The notes beneath the pieces were generated by a model. The model had not been told where the DNA came from. It did not search any database and saw only the letters and a program-made list of their open reading frames with translations. The position numbers and the translations under genes are program-made. From Ruegeria sp. Ofav3-42 (GTDB lineage Bacteria; Pseudomonadota; Alphaproteobacteria; Rhodobacterales; Rhodobacteraceae), in NCBI RefSeq assembly GCF_022347725.1, contig NZ_JAKRGB010000014.1, positions 62,001-126,000 on the forward strand: a DNA stretch of 64,000 bases, in the 5' to 3' direction. Positions 27,131 to 35,295 of the stretch are shown piece after piece (the first letter of the stretch is position 1; every line of letters begins with the position of its first letter).

Positions 27131-28363
27131 TCAAGGTTTGTCAGTGTGTTCGTCCGGCACGGTTTTCTGCGTAGAGCGCGGCCAAGTCAGGGGCGCAACG
27201 CCAATCCCCAAAAGGGCTGCGACAGTCATCCAGGTCAATGCCAGCTCGGTGCCCTGCGTCGTCATGAGCCACCCGGCCAGCGGGTACAGCACCAACCAGC
27301 AGGCATGGGACAGGGTAAATTGGGCTGCAAAAACCGCGGGTCGGTCCTCGGGGCGGGCTGTGCGCGTCAGCAAACGACCGGAAGGTGTCAGGGTGGCCGA
27401 ATAACCGAACCCCGCGCCGGCCCATAATATTGCGAGCCCCCACAAGGTCATCGGGATAGTGGCGAACAACCCCGCCGCAAGTGCCATCGTAACCGTCCCG
27501 AACGTCGCGCCGGCCAGCATAACGCTTCGGTCTTCGAAACTGTTCAGAAGTGATGGCAAGGCAAAGGCCGCCAGCATCGACCCACCTCCGTACCCGGCCA
27601 GAGCAACAGCCACAGCGCTTTCCGACAATCCAAGATCGGCGCGAACGATGACGACGGTGTTGACGATAACCATCGAGCTGATCGCAGCAGCCGTCCAACT
27701 AAGGGCCAACAGTCCTCGAAGACGTTTTGTAACCAGATAAATTCGGATGCCGCGCGTTGTCCGGTCGTAGATTCCCCTTCGCTCTGTCGGCTTGGGTGAT
27801 GGCAGGGCCACCGACACCACCAGAAGTGCCGACGCCGCAAAGCCTAGGCTCGTTCCCCAGAACAGGCTGTCAAAGCTTATAAACACCAGAAGCGCTGCAG
27901 CGAGAGCAGGGCTGATCAAGCTTTCCAGATCATAGGCCAGCCGCGACAGGGACAATGCTTTGGTGTAGTCCTGTTCATCCGTCAGAACATCCGGAATCGT
28001 TGCCTGAAAGGCCGGCGTGAAACCGGCAGAGGCCGATTGCAGAACGAAGATCAGCACATAAATCTGCCAGACTTCGGTCACGAATGGCAGGCAAACGGCA
28101 ACCGCCGCCCGCACGAGGTCCAGAACGACCAGCATTTTGCGCCGATCCAACCGCTCGGCAAACGCCGCCGCCAGCGGGGCGATGACCACATAGGCCACCA
28201 TCTTGATGGTCAGGGCCGTTCCCAGAACCATCCCCGCCGCGTCACCGGCCAGATCAAACGCAAGCAATCCCAATGCAACCGTAGCCAGCCCGGTTCCTGT
28301 AAGGGCAACGACTTGCGCTGCCAGCAAATGGCGATAGACGCGGTTCTTCAGGACGCTCAGCAT
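27131..28363 (-). CDS. MFS exporter next to a metal sensor (possible nickel/copper efflux)
   Basis: 410 aa with about twelve membrane helices and the MFS loop-2/3 motif AERLDRRKMLVVLD near residue 65. It starts 3 nt after the CsoR/RcnR-family repressor gene, so the two form one operon. That pairing is typical of metal efflux: InrS controls the MFS nickel exporter NrsD in cyanobacteria, and NreB-type MFS proteins confer nickel resistance. There is no His-rich tail, which some NreB/NrsD proteins have. Substrate is inferred from context only; drug or sugar efflux is not excluded. Confidence 0.75.
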   Translation of the reverse strand: MLSVLKNRVYRHLLAAQVVALTGTGLATVALGLLAFDLAGDAAGMVLGTALTIKMVAYVVIAPLAAAFAERLDRRKMLVVLDLVRAAVAVCLPFVTEVWQIYVLIFVLQSASAGFTPAFQATIPDVLTDEQDYTKALSLSRLAYDLESLISPALAAALLVFISFDSLFWGTSLGFAASALLVVSVALPSPKPTERRGIYDRTTRGIRIYLVTKRLRGLLALSWTAAAISSMVIVNTVVIVRADLGLSESAVAVALAGYGGGSMLAAFALPSLLNSFEDRSVMLAGATFGTVTMALAAGLFATIPMTLWGLAILWAGAGFGYSATLTPSGRLLTRTARPEDRPAVFAAQFTLSHACWLVLYPLAGWLMTTQGTELALTWMTVAALLGIGVAPLTWPRSTQKTVPDEHTDKP

Positions 28364-28366
28364 CGG

Positions 28367-28630
28367 TCACAGGTACTTCGTGATGGCTTTGAAATCGTCC
28401 ACGTCTGGCTCATTGTTGTCGTCCGCTGGCGACAGGCAGTGATCGATATGGTCATGTATCAAGACCCGTTTGGCGTTGGTGATCGCCTTTTCCACGGCGA
28501 AAAGCTGCTGCGCTGTGTCGGTGCAGGGTGCCTGGTCCTCAAGCATGGCGATGACCTTGGCCAGATGCCCGTGCGCTCTTTTGAGGCGCGCCGTGATCTG
28601 TGGGTGGGATGCATGTTTGTGTTGTGTCAT
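28367..28630 (-). CDS. CsoR/RcnR-family metal-sensing repressor
   Basis: 87 aa, all helical, standard size. The family metal-site positions read Cys36, His61 and Cys65, with a possible fourth ligand His4 at the N-terminus. Cys-His-Cys is the copper triad of CsoR; adding an N-terminal His gives the set used by the nickel sensor InrS. FrmR-type formaldehyde sensors lack the last Cys. These proteins repress by binding a GC-tract operator, and one lies just upstream (28641–28659). The operon continues into the MFS exporter. Confidence 0.88.
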   Translation of the reverse strand: MTQHKHASHPQITARLKRAHGHLAKVIAMLEDQAPCTDTAQQLFAVEKAITNAKRVLIHDHIDHCLSPADDNNEPDVDDFKAITKYL

Positions 28631-28640
28631 GTCATATCCC

Positions 28641-28659
28641 TATCCCCCCCATGGGGATA
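28641..28659 (-). promoter_or_regulatory. Putative operator of the CsoR/RcnR-type repressor
   Basis: TATCCCC, five bases, GGGGATA: a perfect 7-bp inverted repeat with a C/G tract across the centre. It ends 11 nt upstream of the repressor start. A run of G/C flanked by AT inverted arms is the usual operator form for CsoR, RcnR and InrS. Self-repression of the sensor–MFS operon is the simplest reading. Confidence 0.65.
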
Positions 28660-28763
28660 AAATCAACGTGAATTGTATCGTCATGTCGCAAACGCATTGA
28701 TGCCGTTGAGTTTGCGGGCCAAACCCCCTATCTCGAAGGCGATACCGACAAAGGACAAGCCTC

Positions 28764-29378
28764 GTGGCGAACCATCTCTATAAAAACGACCTGCCGGACG
28801 GGTTGGATCTGGGCCCTGTTGTGGCCATTGACTGTGAAACCATGGGTCTGAACCCGCATCGCGATCGGCTCTGCGTGATCCAGATGTCTGGCGGTGACGG
28901 TAACAGCCATATCGTTCAGGTGGAAAAAGGGCAGACCGAGGCTCCGAACCTGTGCGCCATGCTGGAAAACCCTGACGTGCTGAAGCTGTTCCACTTTGGC
29001 AGGTTCGACATTGCCGCGATGTATCATGCGTTTGGTGCGCTGGCCGCCCCGGTCTATTGCACCAAGATCGCAAGCCGCCTGGTGCGTACTTATACCGATC
29101 GCCACGGGCTGAAGAACCTGTGTCAGGAGCTGATCGGCGTCGATATCTCAAAGCAGCAACAGATGAGCGACTGGGGCGCAGAGACCCTGACCGACGCCCA
29201 ACTGGATTACGCAGCCTCTGACGTTCTGTACCTGCACCAGCTACGGGATGCGCTGGACGGGCGTCTAGCCCGTGAAGGCCGCACCGAGATGGCGCAGGCC
29301 TGTTTTGACTTCCTGCCGATGCGTGCGAAACTGGATCTCGCCGGTTGGCCCGAAACGGATATCTTTGCGCACTCATGA
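28764..29378 (+). CDS. rnd: Ribonuclease D, short form
   Basis: 204 aa, starting at GTG (28764) with AAAGGA about 8 nt upstream. It has the DEDD 3'-5' exonuclease domain: Exo I AIDCETMGL near residue 22, Exo II FHFGRFDI near 77, and Exo III with DYAASDVLYLHQL near 150. The C-terminal HRDC domains of enteric RNase D (about 375 aa) are missing, as is common in alphaproteobacteria. It trims stable RNA 3' ends. The stop overlaps the start of kdsD (ATGA). Confidence 0.85.
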   Translation: MANHLYKNDLPDGLDLGPVVAIDCETMGLNPHRDRLCVIQMSGGDGNSHIVQVEKGQTEAPNLCAMLENPDVLKLFHFGRFDIAAMYHAFGALAAPVYCTKIASRLVRTYTDRHGLKNLCQELIGVDISKQQQMSDWGAETLTDAQLDYAASDVLYLHQLRDALDGRLAREGRTEMAQACFDFLPMRAKLDLAGWPETDIFAHS

Positions 29379-30337
29379 CCGATACCGAAGCATTCCTGAG
29401 AACCGCCCGACAGGTCGTCACCGATGAAGCCCGCGCGCTGGACGTTCTGGCCGAAAGCCTGGACGAACACTTTGCCGAGGCCGTTCAGTTGATCCTGCAG
29501 GCACCGGGCCGCATCATCATCAGTGGTATCGGCAAGTCTGGCCATATCGGCCACAAGATCGCGGCCACTCTGGCCAGTACCGGAACGCCTGCGTATTTCG
29601 TTCACCCGGCCGAGGCCAGTCACGGTGATCTGGGCATGGTGTCGAAGGGCGATGTGGTTCTGGCCATTTCCAATTCGGGCGAAGCGCCGGAGCTGGCCAA
29701 TCTTCTGGCTTTCACCCGCAGGTTCAGCATTCCGCTGATCGGGCTGTCCAGCAAGCCGGAAAGCACGTTGATGAAACAGGCGGATGTTCACCTGCTGATC
29801 CCTTCGATGGGCGAGGCCTGTGGTTTTGGCATGGTACCGTCGATTTCTACTACCCTGACGCTGGCTATGGGCGATGCGCTGGCAATTGCGCTGATGAAGT
29901 ACCGTGATTTCCAACCCGAGGACTTCCGCGCTTTCCATCCCGGCGGCAAGCTGGGTGCGCAGCTTTCCACGGTGCGTGATCTGATGCACTCCGATCTACC
30001 GCTGGTGCCCGTTGGAACCCCGATGAGCGAGGCGCTGCTGGTCATGAGCCGGAAAAGTTTTGGCGTCGTCGGTGTAACCGATGAAACCGGCCGTCTGGTG
30101 GGGATCGTAACGGACGGCGACTTGCGCCGGAACATGGATGGGCTTCTGGACAAAACGGCCAAGGAGGTCATGACCACCGACCCGCTGACCATTGCCCCGA
30201 ACGCAATGGCGGAAGAGGCAGTGGCGATTATGAACGATCGCAAGATCACCTCGCTGTTCGTGGTCGATCCCGAGACGCAGGGCCCGGCCGAAGGGCTGTT
30301 GCACATCCACGACTGCCTGCGCGTCGGGCTGGGTTAG
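29375..30337 (+). CDS. kdsD: D-arabinose 5-phosphate isomerase
   Basis: 320 aa from the ATG at 29375, which overlaps the rnd stop; a longer in-frame reading would duplicate the rnd tail. A SIS domain (SGIGKSGHIGHKIAATLASTG near residue 50, SNSGEAPEL near 100) is followed by two CBS domains (about 200–320). The enzyme makes arabinose 5-phosphate from ribulose 5-phosphate, the first committed step to Kdo for lipopolysaccharide. Its position ahead of lptC-lptA-lptB fits KdsD well; KpsF and GutQ are close paralogs. Confidence 0.93.
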   Translation: MTDTEAFLRTARQVVTDEARALDVLAESLDEHFAEAVQLILQAPGRIIISGIGKSGHIGHKIAATLASTGTPAYFVHPAEASHGDLGMVSKGDVVLAISNSGEAPELANLLAFTRRFSIPLIGLSSKPESTLMKQADVHLLIPSMGEACGFGMVPSISTTLTLAMGDALAIALMKYRDFQPEDFRAFHPGGKLGAQLSTVRDLMHSDLPLVPVGTPMSEALLVMSRKSFGVVGVTDETGRLVGIVTDGDLRRNMDGLLDKTAKEVMTTDPLTIAPNAMAEEAVAIMNDRKITSLFVVDPETQGPAEGLLHIHDCLRVGLG

Positions 30338-30352
30338 GCGGAGGGCGATCCT

Positions 30353-30952
30353 GTGGACAGTCACTCACGCATGGTGCAATTCTTCAAGGTGCTGCTGCCG
30401 CTGGTGGCCATCGCGATGCTGTCTACCGTGTTCCTTCTGTCGCGCAGTATCGAAACCAACGTGAGCGTTCCTTTTACGCAGAAGGACATCGATGAACGGC
30501 TGGCCGATCAGATCGTGACGCAGCCCGACTACCGCGGCACCACCCGAAAGGGCGAAGACGTTCAGATCGAAGCCACCAGGGCCACCCAGGGTACCGGGGG
30601 CGAAGCGCCCACCGCCGCCGAGTTTCGCGGCCGTCTGGGCCTGTTGAGCGGCGGCGTGATTACGCTGGATTCCAACTCGGGAATGATCCGTCCCGACAAG
30701 AATACGGCTACCTTTGTAGGTGATGTGGTTATAACAACAACGGACGGTATCGTCGTTACGACCGATCTGTTGAACACTGCGCTGGACGAAATTCGTGGTG
30801 ACACGCCAGGTCAGGTCGACGGAACCGGTATTATCGGTGATTTTACTGCGGGCAAAATGACATTTGGAACGGAAAAAAAAGACGGTCCGGTCCATATTAT
30901 TTTTACAGACGGCGTGAAGTTGGTGTATGAGCCACAAAAAGCAGAAAGATAA
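30353..30952 (+). CDS. lptC: LPS export bitopic membrane protein LptC
   Basis: 199 aa, starting at GTG (30353) after GGAGGGCGA. A single N-terminal membrane helix (about residues 10–30) leads to a periplasmic beta-jellyroll with repeating strands (for instance NTATFVGDVVITTTDGIVVTT). LptC sits on the LptBFG transporter and passes LPS to LptA. It is weakly conserved at sequence level; the identity rests on topology plus the lptA-lptB genes that follow. Confidence 0.85.
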   Translation: MDSHSRMVQFFKVLLPLVAIAMLSTVFLLSRSIETNVSVPFTQKDIDERLADQIVTQPDYRGTTRKGEDVQIEATRATQGTGGEAPTAAEFRGRLGLLSGGVITLDSNSGMIRPDKNTATFVGDVVITTTDGIVVTTDLLNTALDEIRGDTPGQVDGTGIIGDFTAGKMTFGTEKKDGPVHIIFTDGVKLVYEPQKAER

Positions 30953-30955
30953 CCT

Positions 30956-31447
30956 GTGTTCTATTTTCGTTTAGCCCTTGTAAGCTGTGCTCTGGTAACC
31001 GGTGCGATCTCTGCGTCCGCGCAAGAAACACAGGTCGCGTTCGGCTCAGCGAATGCTGATCCCAGCCTGCCGGTCGAGGTGACGTCGGAAAAGCTGAACG
31101 TAAATCAGGAAGATGGCTCGGCCGAGTTTCTGGGCAACGTGATCGTGATTCAGGGCGAAATGCGCCTGACCGCGGAACGCGTGCTTGTCATCTACAACGA
31201 AGAACGTTCGGGCATTGAGCGGATGGAAGCGACCGAGGACGTCGTCCTGGTTAGCCCTCCGGATGCGGCCGAAGGTGATTGGGCGGAATACACCATCGAC
31301 TCGGGCGAGATCGTCATGAAGGGTAACGTTCTGCTGTTGCAGGGGCCAAGCACGATCGCTGGCGACCAGATGAACGCCAACCTGACCACGGGTAAAGCGA
31401 CGATGACGGGCAACGTAAAGACCATCCTGCAACAGGGGGCCAACTGA
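30956..31447 (+). CDS. lptA: LPS periplasmic bridge protein LptA
   Basis: 163 aa with a signal peptide (about 1–22) and an OstA-type beta-jellyroll (SEKLNVNQEDGSAEFLGNVIVIQG, then repeated strands). LptA polymerises to bridge inner and outer membranes for LPS. It starts at GTG (30956), 4 nt after lptC, and its stop overlaps the lptB ATG. The order kdsD-lptC-lptA-lptB is the usual one. Confidence 0.9.
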   Translation: MFYFRLALVSCALVTGAISASAQETQVAFGSANADPSLPVEVTSEKLNVNQEDGSAEFLGNVIVIQGEMRLTAERVLVIYNEERSGIERMEATEDVVLVSPPDAAEGDWAEYTIDSGEIVMKGNVLLLQGPSTIAGDQMNANLTTGKATMTGNVKTILQQGAN

Positions 31448-32205
31448 TGGCCCAGCCAGATCTGACTGTGGCTGAAGGCGCCTCCGGCCTCAAAATCGAA
31501 AAACTCCGCAAGTCTTATCGCAAAAAGACGGTGATCCGCGACGTGTCAATGACGCTGGACCGGTCTGAAGTGGTTGCGCTTTTGGGTCCGAACGGGTCCG
31601 GCAAAACCACCACCTTCTATTCCGTCGCAGGTCTGGTGTTCCCCGAGGCGGGCACTGTCACGATTGACGGGCAGACCGTCACGACATTGCCGATGTATCG
31701 CCGGGCGCGTTTGGGGATCGGGTATCTGCCGCAGGAGATGTCAATTTTTCGCGGCATGAGTGTCGAGGACAACATCGCCGCCGTTCTGGACATAACGGTC
31801 AGCCACGCCCATCGCAGGAAAGAGCGGCTCGAGGAACTGCTGTCCGATTTCTCGATCGAGCACCTGCGCCGCGCACCTGCGCTGGCTCTGTCGGGTGGTG
31901 AACGCCGTCGGGTCGAAATTGCGCGCTGTCTGGCGGCCGACCCGAAGTATTTGCTGCTGGATGAACCGTTTGCAGGGGTCGACCCGATCAGCGTTGGTGA
32001 TATCCGCCATCTGGTCGCAGATCTGAAAAAGCGCGGAATCGGTGTTCTGATCACGGACCACAACGTCCGGGAAACGCTGGAAATTGTCGATCGCGCCTAT
32101 ATCCTGCACGACGGACAGGTCCTGATGTCCGGAACGCCTGACGAAGTGGTCGAAAACGAAAACGTTCGCCGCGTCTATCTGGGCGAAAATTTCCGTATTT
32201 CATAG
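31447..32205 (+). CDS. lptB: LPS export ABC transporter ATPase LptB
   Basis: 252 aa. Walker A GPNGSGKTT near residue 45, Q-loop in YLPQEMSIF, ABC signature LSGGERRRVEIAR near 146, Walker B YLLLDEPFAGVD near 170, and H-loop in ITDHNVRET. It powers extraction of LPS from the inner membrane together with LptFG. A C-terminal YLGENFRI motif, typical of LptB, ends the protein. In many proteobacteria rpoN follows; here a 253-nt gap leads straight to hpf. Confidence 0.96.
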   Translation: MAQPDLTVAEGASGLKIEKLRKSYRKKTVIRDVSMTLDRSEVVALLGPNGSGKTTTFYSVAGLVFPEAGTVTIDGQTVTTLPMYRRARLGIGYLPQEMSIFRGMSVEDNIAAVLDITVSHAHRRKERLEELLSDFSIEHLRRAPALALSGGERRRVEIARCLAADPKYLLLDEPFAGVDPISVGDIRHLVADLKKRGIGVLITDHNVRETLEIVDRAYILHDGQVLMSGTPDEVVENENVRRVYLGENFRIS

Positions 32206-32312
32206 GTTTGCGCAGATTTGCGCCGAGTGCATGGCGGAAATCACGTATATACACGCCTGTTTTGATTGACTCTTCCGTCGTCTCTTGCCTCAATTGGCAC
32301 ATGGCATTTCTT

Positions 32313-32357
32313 CGGTTCCCGTCTGGATCACGACGCCCCTTCCTGGAAGGGGAACCG
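32313..32357 (+). promoter_or_regulatory. Two overlapping hairpins in the hpf leader
   Basis: CCCCTTCC (32336–32343) pairs with GGAAGGGG (32345–32352). CGGTTCCC (32313–32320) pairs instead with GGGAACCG (32350–32357). Both use the GGG at 32350–32352, so only one full stem can form at a time. The site lies about 100 nt ahead of the hpf start. This could be a leader switch, or the first stem may simply end lptB transcripts; there is no T-run after it. Confidence 0.35.
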
Positions 32358-32458
32358 GTGCGGCTACCGCAGGATATGCCGATATCCCCCACCCGATAAA
32401 AACAAGTGCGTCGCGTTACGTGACGTCAGAAATGGGTGTGAATTGTGAAGGAGATCAC

Positions 32459-33022
32459 ATGCGTTACCAAATCAGCGGAAAACAGATCGACATCGGTGCG
32501 GCACTGCAGACTCACGTGCAGACCGAACTGGGCGAGGTCGTGGGCAAATATGCCCAACGTCCTACGGATGCCAACGTCGTCTTTTCCCGTTCAGCGCATG
32601 AATATGTATGCGAAACAACAGTGCATCTTTCCACTGGCCTGACGGCTCAGGCCAAGGCACACGCAACCGAAATTTACGCGGCGTTTGAGGGATGCTGCGA
32701 TAAGATGGAAACACAACTGCGCCGGTATAAACGTCGCCTGAAAGACCACCACAAGGATCGGTCTGAGCCTGTTGAACTCTTCGGGGCGTCGTCTTATATC
32801 CTCGCTTCTGACGAATCGGCAACGGCTGACGAACCCGACACGCTGCAGCCCATGATTGTGGCTGAGATGGAAACCAAGATCCCATCGCTGAGTGTTGGCG
32901 AAGCCGTAATGCAGATGGAACTTGCCGGCGCCCCGGTGCTGGTGTTCCGGAATGAGAACAAGGACGGATTGAATGTCGTGTACCGTCGCGAGGACGGGAA
33001 TATTGGCTGGATCGATCCGTAA
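32459..33022 (+). CDS. hpf: Ribosome hibernation promoting factor, long form
   Basis: 187 aa from the ATG at 32459, which has AAGGAG 6–7 nt upstream; readings from farther upstream lack such a site. The N-terminal S30AE domain (MRYQISGKQIDIG through about residue 105) binds the decoding site, and the C-terminal domain (about 130–187, ending YRREDGNIGWIDP) dimerises ribosomes into 100S particles. This is the long HPF form. It is followed by ptsN after 60 nt. Confidence 0.92.
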   Translation: MRYQISGKQIDIGAALQTHVQTELGEVVGKYAQRPTDANVVFSRSAHEYVCETTVHLSTGLTAQAKAHATEIYAAFEGCCDKMETQLRRYKRRLKDHHKDRSEPVELFGASSYILASDESATADEPDTLQPMIVAEMETKIPSLSVGEAVMQMELAGAPVLVFRNENKDGLNVVYRREDGNIGWIDP

Positions 33023-33082
33023 CAGGCAAGAGTAGCAAGGCACGCCCCTGCTTTGGCGGGGGCATCGCCGTGGAGCGTGATC

Positions 33083-33547
33083 ATGGAGCTTTCGAGCATT
33101 CTAAAGCCCGAAGCAGTACGTGTATTGTCCGCCGCTTCTAGTAAGAAGCGGCTGTTTCAGGAAATCGGCGATGTTGCGGCCGGTACCTTGGGTATGGATG
33201 CGCAGGCAATCGTCGATTGTTTGCTGGAACGTGAAAGCCTGGGTCCAACCGGCGTTGGGCATGGCGTGGCATTACCGCACGCCCGGCTGACTGATCTCGA
33301 GTCCGTTGCTGGTGTGTTTGTCATGCTCGAAAAGCCGATTGATTTTGGATCGGTAGACCGGCAGCCCGTTGATATTGCATTTGCGCTTTTCGCGCCGGAA
33401 GAGGCGGGCGTGGATCACCTCAAGGCCCTGGCGCTGGTATCCCGGACGCTGCGCGACACATCCGTGTGCACAAAGCTGCGTGCCAATCCCGATCCGGTCA
33501 AGCTCTATGCAATTCTGACTGAGGCGCAGTCCATGCAGGCTGCCTGA
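33083..33547 (+). CDS. ptsN: PTS nitrogen regulatory IIA protein
   Basis: 154 aa from the ATG at 33083, preceded by TGGAGCG. EIIA-Ntr fold with the phosphorylatable histidine in GVGHGVALPHARL (His near residue 66–72). It takes phosphate from the PtsP–NPr chain and adjusts nitrogen, potassium and carbon functions by protein contacts. The hpf-ptsN pair is a common arrangement. A strong terminator lies 16 nt after the stop. Confidence 0.93.
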   Translation: MELSSILKPEAVRVLSAASSKKRLFQEIGDVAAGTLGMDAQAIVDCLLERESLGPTGVGHGVALPHARLTDLESVAGVFVMLEKPIDFGSVDRQPVDIAFALFAPEEAGVDHLKALALVSRTLRDTSVCTKLRANPDPVKLYAILTEAQSMQAA

Positions 33548-33562
33548 CGTATCGAACACAAC

Positions 33563-33595
33563 AAAAAAAGCCCCCGAGTTTCGGGGGCTTTTTTT
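33563..33595. terminator. Bidirectional intrinsic terminator after ptsN
   Basis: AGCCCCCGA pairs with TCGGGGGCT around a 3-nt loop, with an A-run before and a T-run after. It serves ptsN on the plus strand and, read the other way, the convergent CAP-domain gene ending at 33614. Confidence 0.93.
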
Positions 33596-33613
33596 GTTTG
33601 AAGTGGTCTGTAG

Positions 33614-34129
33614 TTAACCACCTGTGCCCATTTCCAGCGTCCACCAGATTTTCCCGCCGTTTTCCTGATGCCAGGCAAAGCCCATCTGTGAGGCTTTGGG
33701 GTCCAAGATTACGGCGCGGGGGCCGGGTTCCTGCATCCAGGCGGCCAAAGTCTCGGTTTCGGTCTCATAGGTTTCTGAAATCGCTTCGCCAAGGAAGGTC
33801 CCGTAGTAACCCACGCGCTGTGCGCGGTCCAATGGTGACGATCCGTCCGAGCCAAAATGCCAGGGGCGGTTTTGCCGTGCCATGTCCTTGGAGTGTGTTG
33901 CCGCGGCGGCGTTCAGTTGAGAATTCAATTGCACTGCCTGCAATCCCTGCGCCTGGCGCAGCGCATTTACGGAATCCAGCATGCGGAACTGCAGTTTTTC
34001 CGGGTTGCCACGAATCTTGTAGACCGTCGGCAGCGGACGGCCATCCGACCCGTATGTCGGAGTACTGCTTGGGGTACATGCAGCCAGCGCAACAAAGCAA
34101 AGGAGCAATAAAGAAAATATACGCGTCAT
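33614..34129 (-). CDS. CAP-domain (SCP/PR1-like) lipoprotein
   Basis: 171 aa from the ATG at 34129, chosen because a lipoprotein signal with lipobox ALAAC (Cys near 18) then starts at residue 1; upstream in-frame starts would bury it. The CAP domain shows LDSVNALRQAQGLQAV, HSKDMA, and a late WMQEPGPRAVILDPKASQMGFAW segment; the first of the two usual metal-site histidines is in ATHSKDMA. Bacterial CAP proteins are exported and mostly uncharacterised. It converges on ptsN. Confidence 0.85.
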   Translation of the reverse strand: MTRIFSLLLLCFVALAACTPSSTPTYGSDGRPLPTVYKIRGNPEKLQFRMLDSVNALRQAQGLQAVQLNSQLNAAAATHSKDMARQNRPWHFGSDGSSPLDRAQRVGYYGTFLGEAISETYETETETLAAWMQEPGPRAVILDPKASQMGFAWHQENGGKIWWTLEMGTGG

Positions 34130-34298
34130 GATCGACCTGATTATTGTGTCGACATACGGCATAGCGCGCGATGCAGGCTTGGGCAAACCTGCAATGGCTG
34201 ATTCTCGCATGAATCTGCCGGTTTGATTTGCGATTGAAGCATTCTGGCAATAAAATGCATGAAAATTTCAAGACAGCTTTAGCAAAGGACCGCTCGTG

Positions 34299-34898
34299 AT
34301 GGTCAAGAAAACCATTCCCTCGTCAAGTCGCCGCGGATTTCTGGCTGGTGCCTCTGCCTTGCTGGCGTCGCCAGCGATCGCACAGTACATCCCCGGAGAC
34401 CCGCTGCGCCCCGCGCCCGAACCCGAGCCAGAGGTGCGCCGCAATGTGTCGGGGTTCAGAGCGCTCGACTGGCAGCCTTACTTTTCGAACACAAGAAATG
34501 GGGCCATTCTGGTCGATACGGTGTCGCGGGCGCTGCATTATTGGTCTGACGACCAATCGGTTTACAAACTCTATCCTTCTTCAGTTCCACTGACCGAAGA
34601 GTTGACACGCCGCGGCCGCACCAGCGTCATCCGCAAGGTCGAGGGCCCAAGCTGGTCCCCCACGCCGTCGATGAAGAAGCGAAATCCCGAATGGCCGGAC
34701 TATATTCCGCCGGGTCCGGATAACCCATTGGGAACACACGCTTTGTACCTCAGCTGGAAATATTATCGCATTCACGGAACGCACGATACGCGCAAAATCG
34801 GGCGCCGTTCGTCAAATGGATGTATCGGTCTGTTTAACGAGGACATTGCCGAACTGTTCTCAATGGCGAAGGTCGGCACGCAAGTGTTGCTAATTTGA
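34299..34898 (+). CDS. L,D-transpeptidase (YkuD domain), Tat-exported
   Basis: 199 aa. A twin-arginine signal (SSRRGFLAGASALLASPAIAQ region, residues about 8–28) is followed by a YkuD domain with the catalytic motif HGTHDTRKIGRRSSNGCIGLF; the nucleophile is Cys near residue 176. Such enzymes make 3-3 peptidoglycan crosslinks or attach proteins to peptidoglycan. A GTG three bases upstream (34296) is an alternative start; the ATG has AAAGGA 9 nt ahead. Confidence 0.92.
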   Translation: MVKKTIPSSSRRGFLAGASALLASPAIAQYIPGDPLRPAPEPEPEVRRNVSGFRALDWQPYFSNTRNGAILVDTVSRALHYWSDDQSVYKLYPSSVPLTEELTRRGRTSVIRKVEGPSWSPTPSMKKRNPEWPDYIPPGPDNPLGTHALYLSWKYYRIHGTHDTRKIGRRSSNGCIGLFNEDIAELFSMAKVGTQVLLI

Positions 34899-35037
34899 CG
34901 ACATTTCCGCGCACGAACCCGCTTGCGGTTTAAGTTCCAATTGCATTCCAGCCGGATAGCTGATTAGAAAAAACCACGAGGTAAGTCTTGAGTGTGCGGT
35001 TTCGCTATATGGAATCGTGCAAATTCTGGAGGTTAAT

Positions 35038-35220
35038 ATGAAGAAACTCGTTCTCGCCGCTGCACTGACTGCTGCTGCTTCGACCGCATATGCTGGCAAC
35101 CTGGAAGAGCCGGTTGTTGAAGCACCGGTTGTTGTTGAGGAAACTCAGGGTACGTCGCAGGGCATCATCCTGCCGCTGATCCTGCTGGTCGTCGTTGCCG
35201 CAGCTGTTGCAGCAAGCTAA
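35038..35220 (+). CDS. Small exported protein with C-terminal hydrophobic helix
   Basis: 60 aa with GGAGG just before the ATG. Signal peptide 1–19 (cleavage after AYA), a short Glu/Val/Pro-rich stretch (about 20–40), then a hydrophobic C-terminal helix (about 42–58). It has its own 5' gap of 139 nt and a strong terminator, so it is probably a single-gene transcript and abundant. I have seen small proteins like this near hemH in Rhodobacterales, but no function is known. Confidence 0.75.
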   Translation: MKKLVLAAALTAAASTAYAGNLEEPVVEAPVVVEETQGTSQGIILPLILLVVVAAAVAAS

Positions 35221-35242
35221 TTTGACGAGCACTATCTAGAGA

Positions 35243-35273
35243 AAAGGCGGTGGATCGCTCCACCGCCTTTTTT
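35243..35273. terminator. Bidirectional intrinsic terminator
   Basis: GGCGGTGGA (35246–35254) pairs with TCCACCGCC (35259–35267) around TCGC, with A's before and T's after. It lies between the convergent 60-aa gene and hemH and can serve both. Confidence 0.93.
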
Positions 35274-35295
35274 CATGTCCGGATGATCGGACCGG

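Noticed and set aside
32293-32310. Possible sigma-54 promoter (TTGGCACATGGCATTT) ahead of hpf
   Set aside because: The -24 part fits but the -12 GC is absent at the right spacing.
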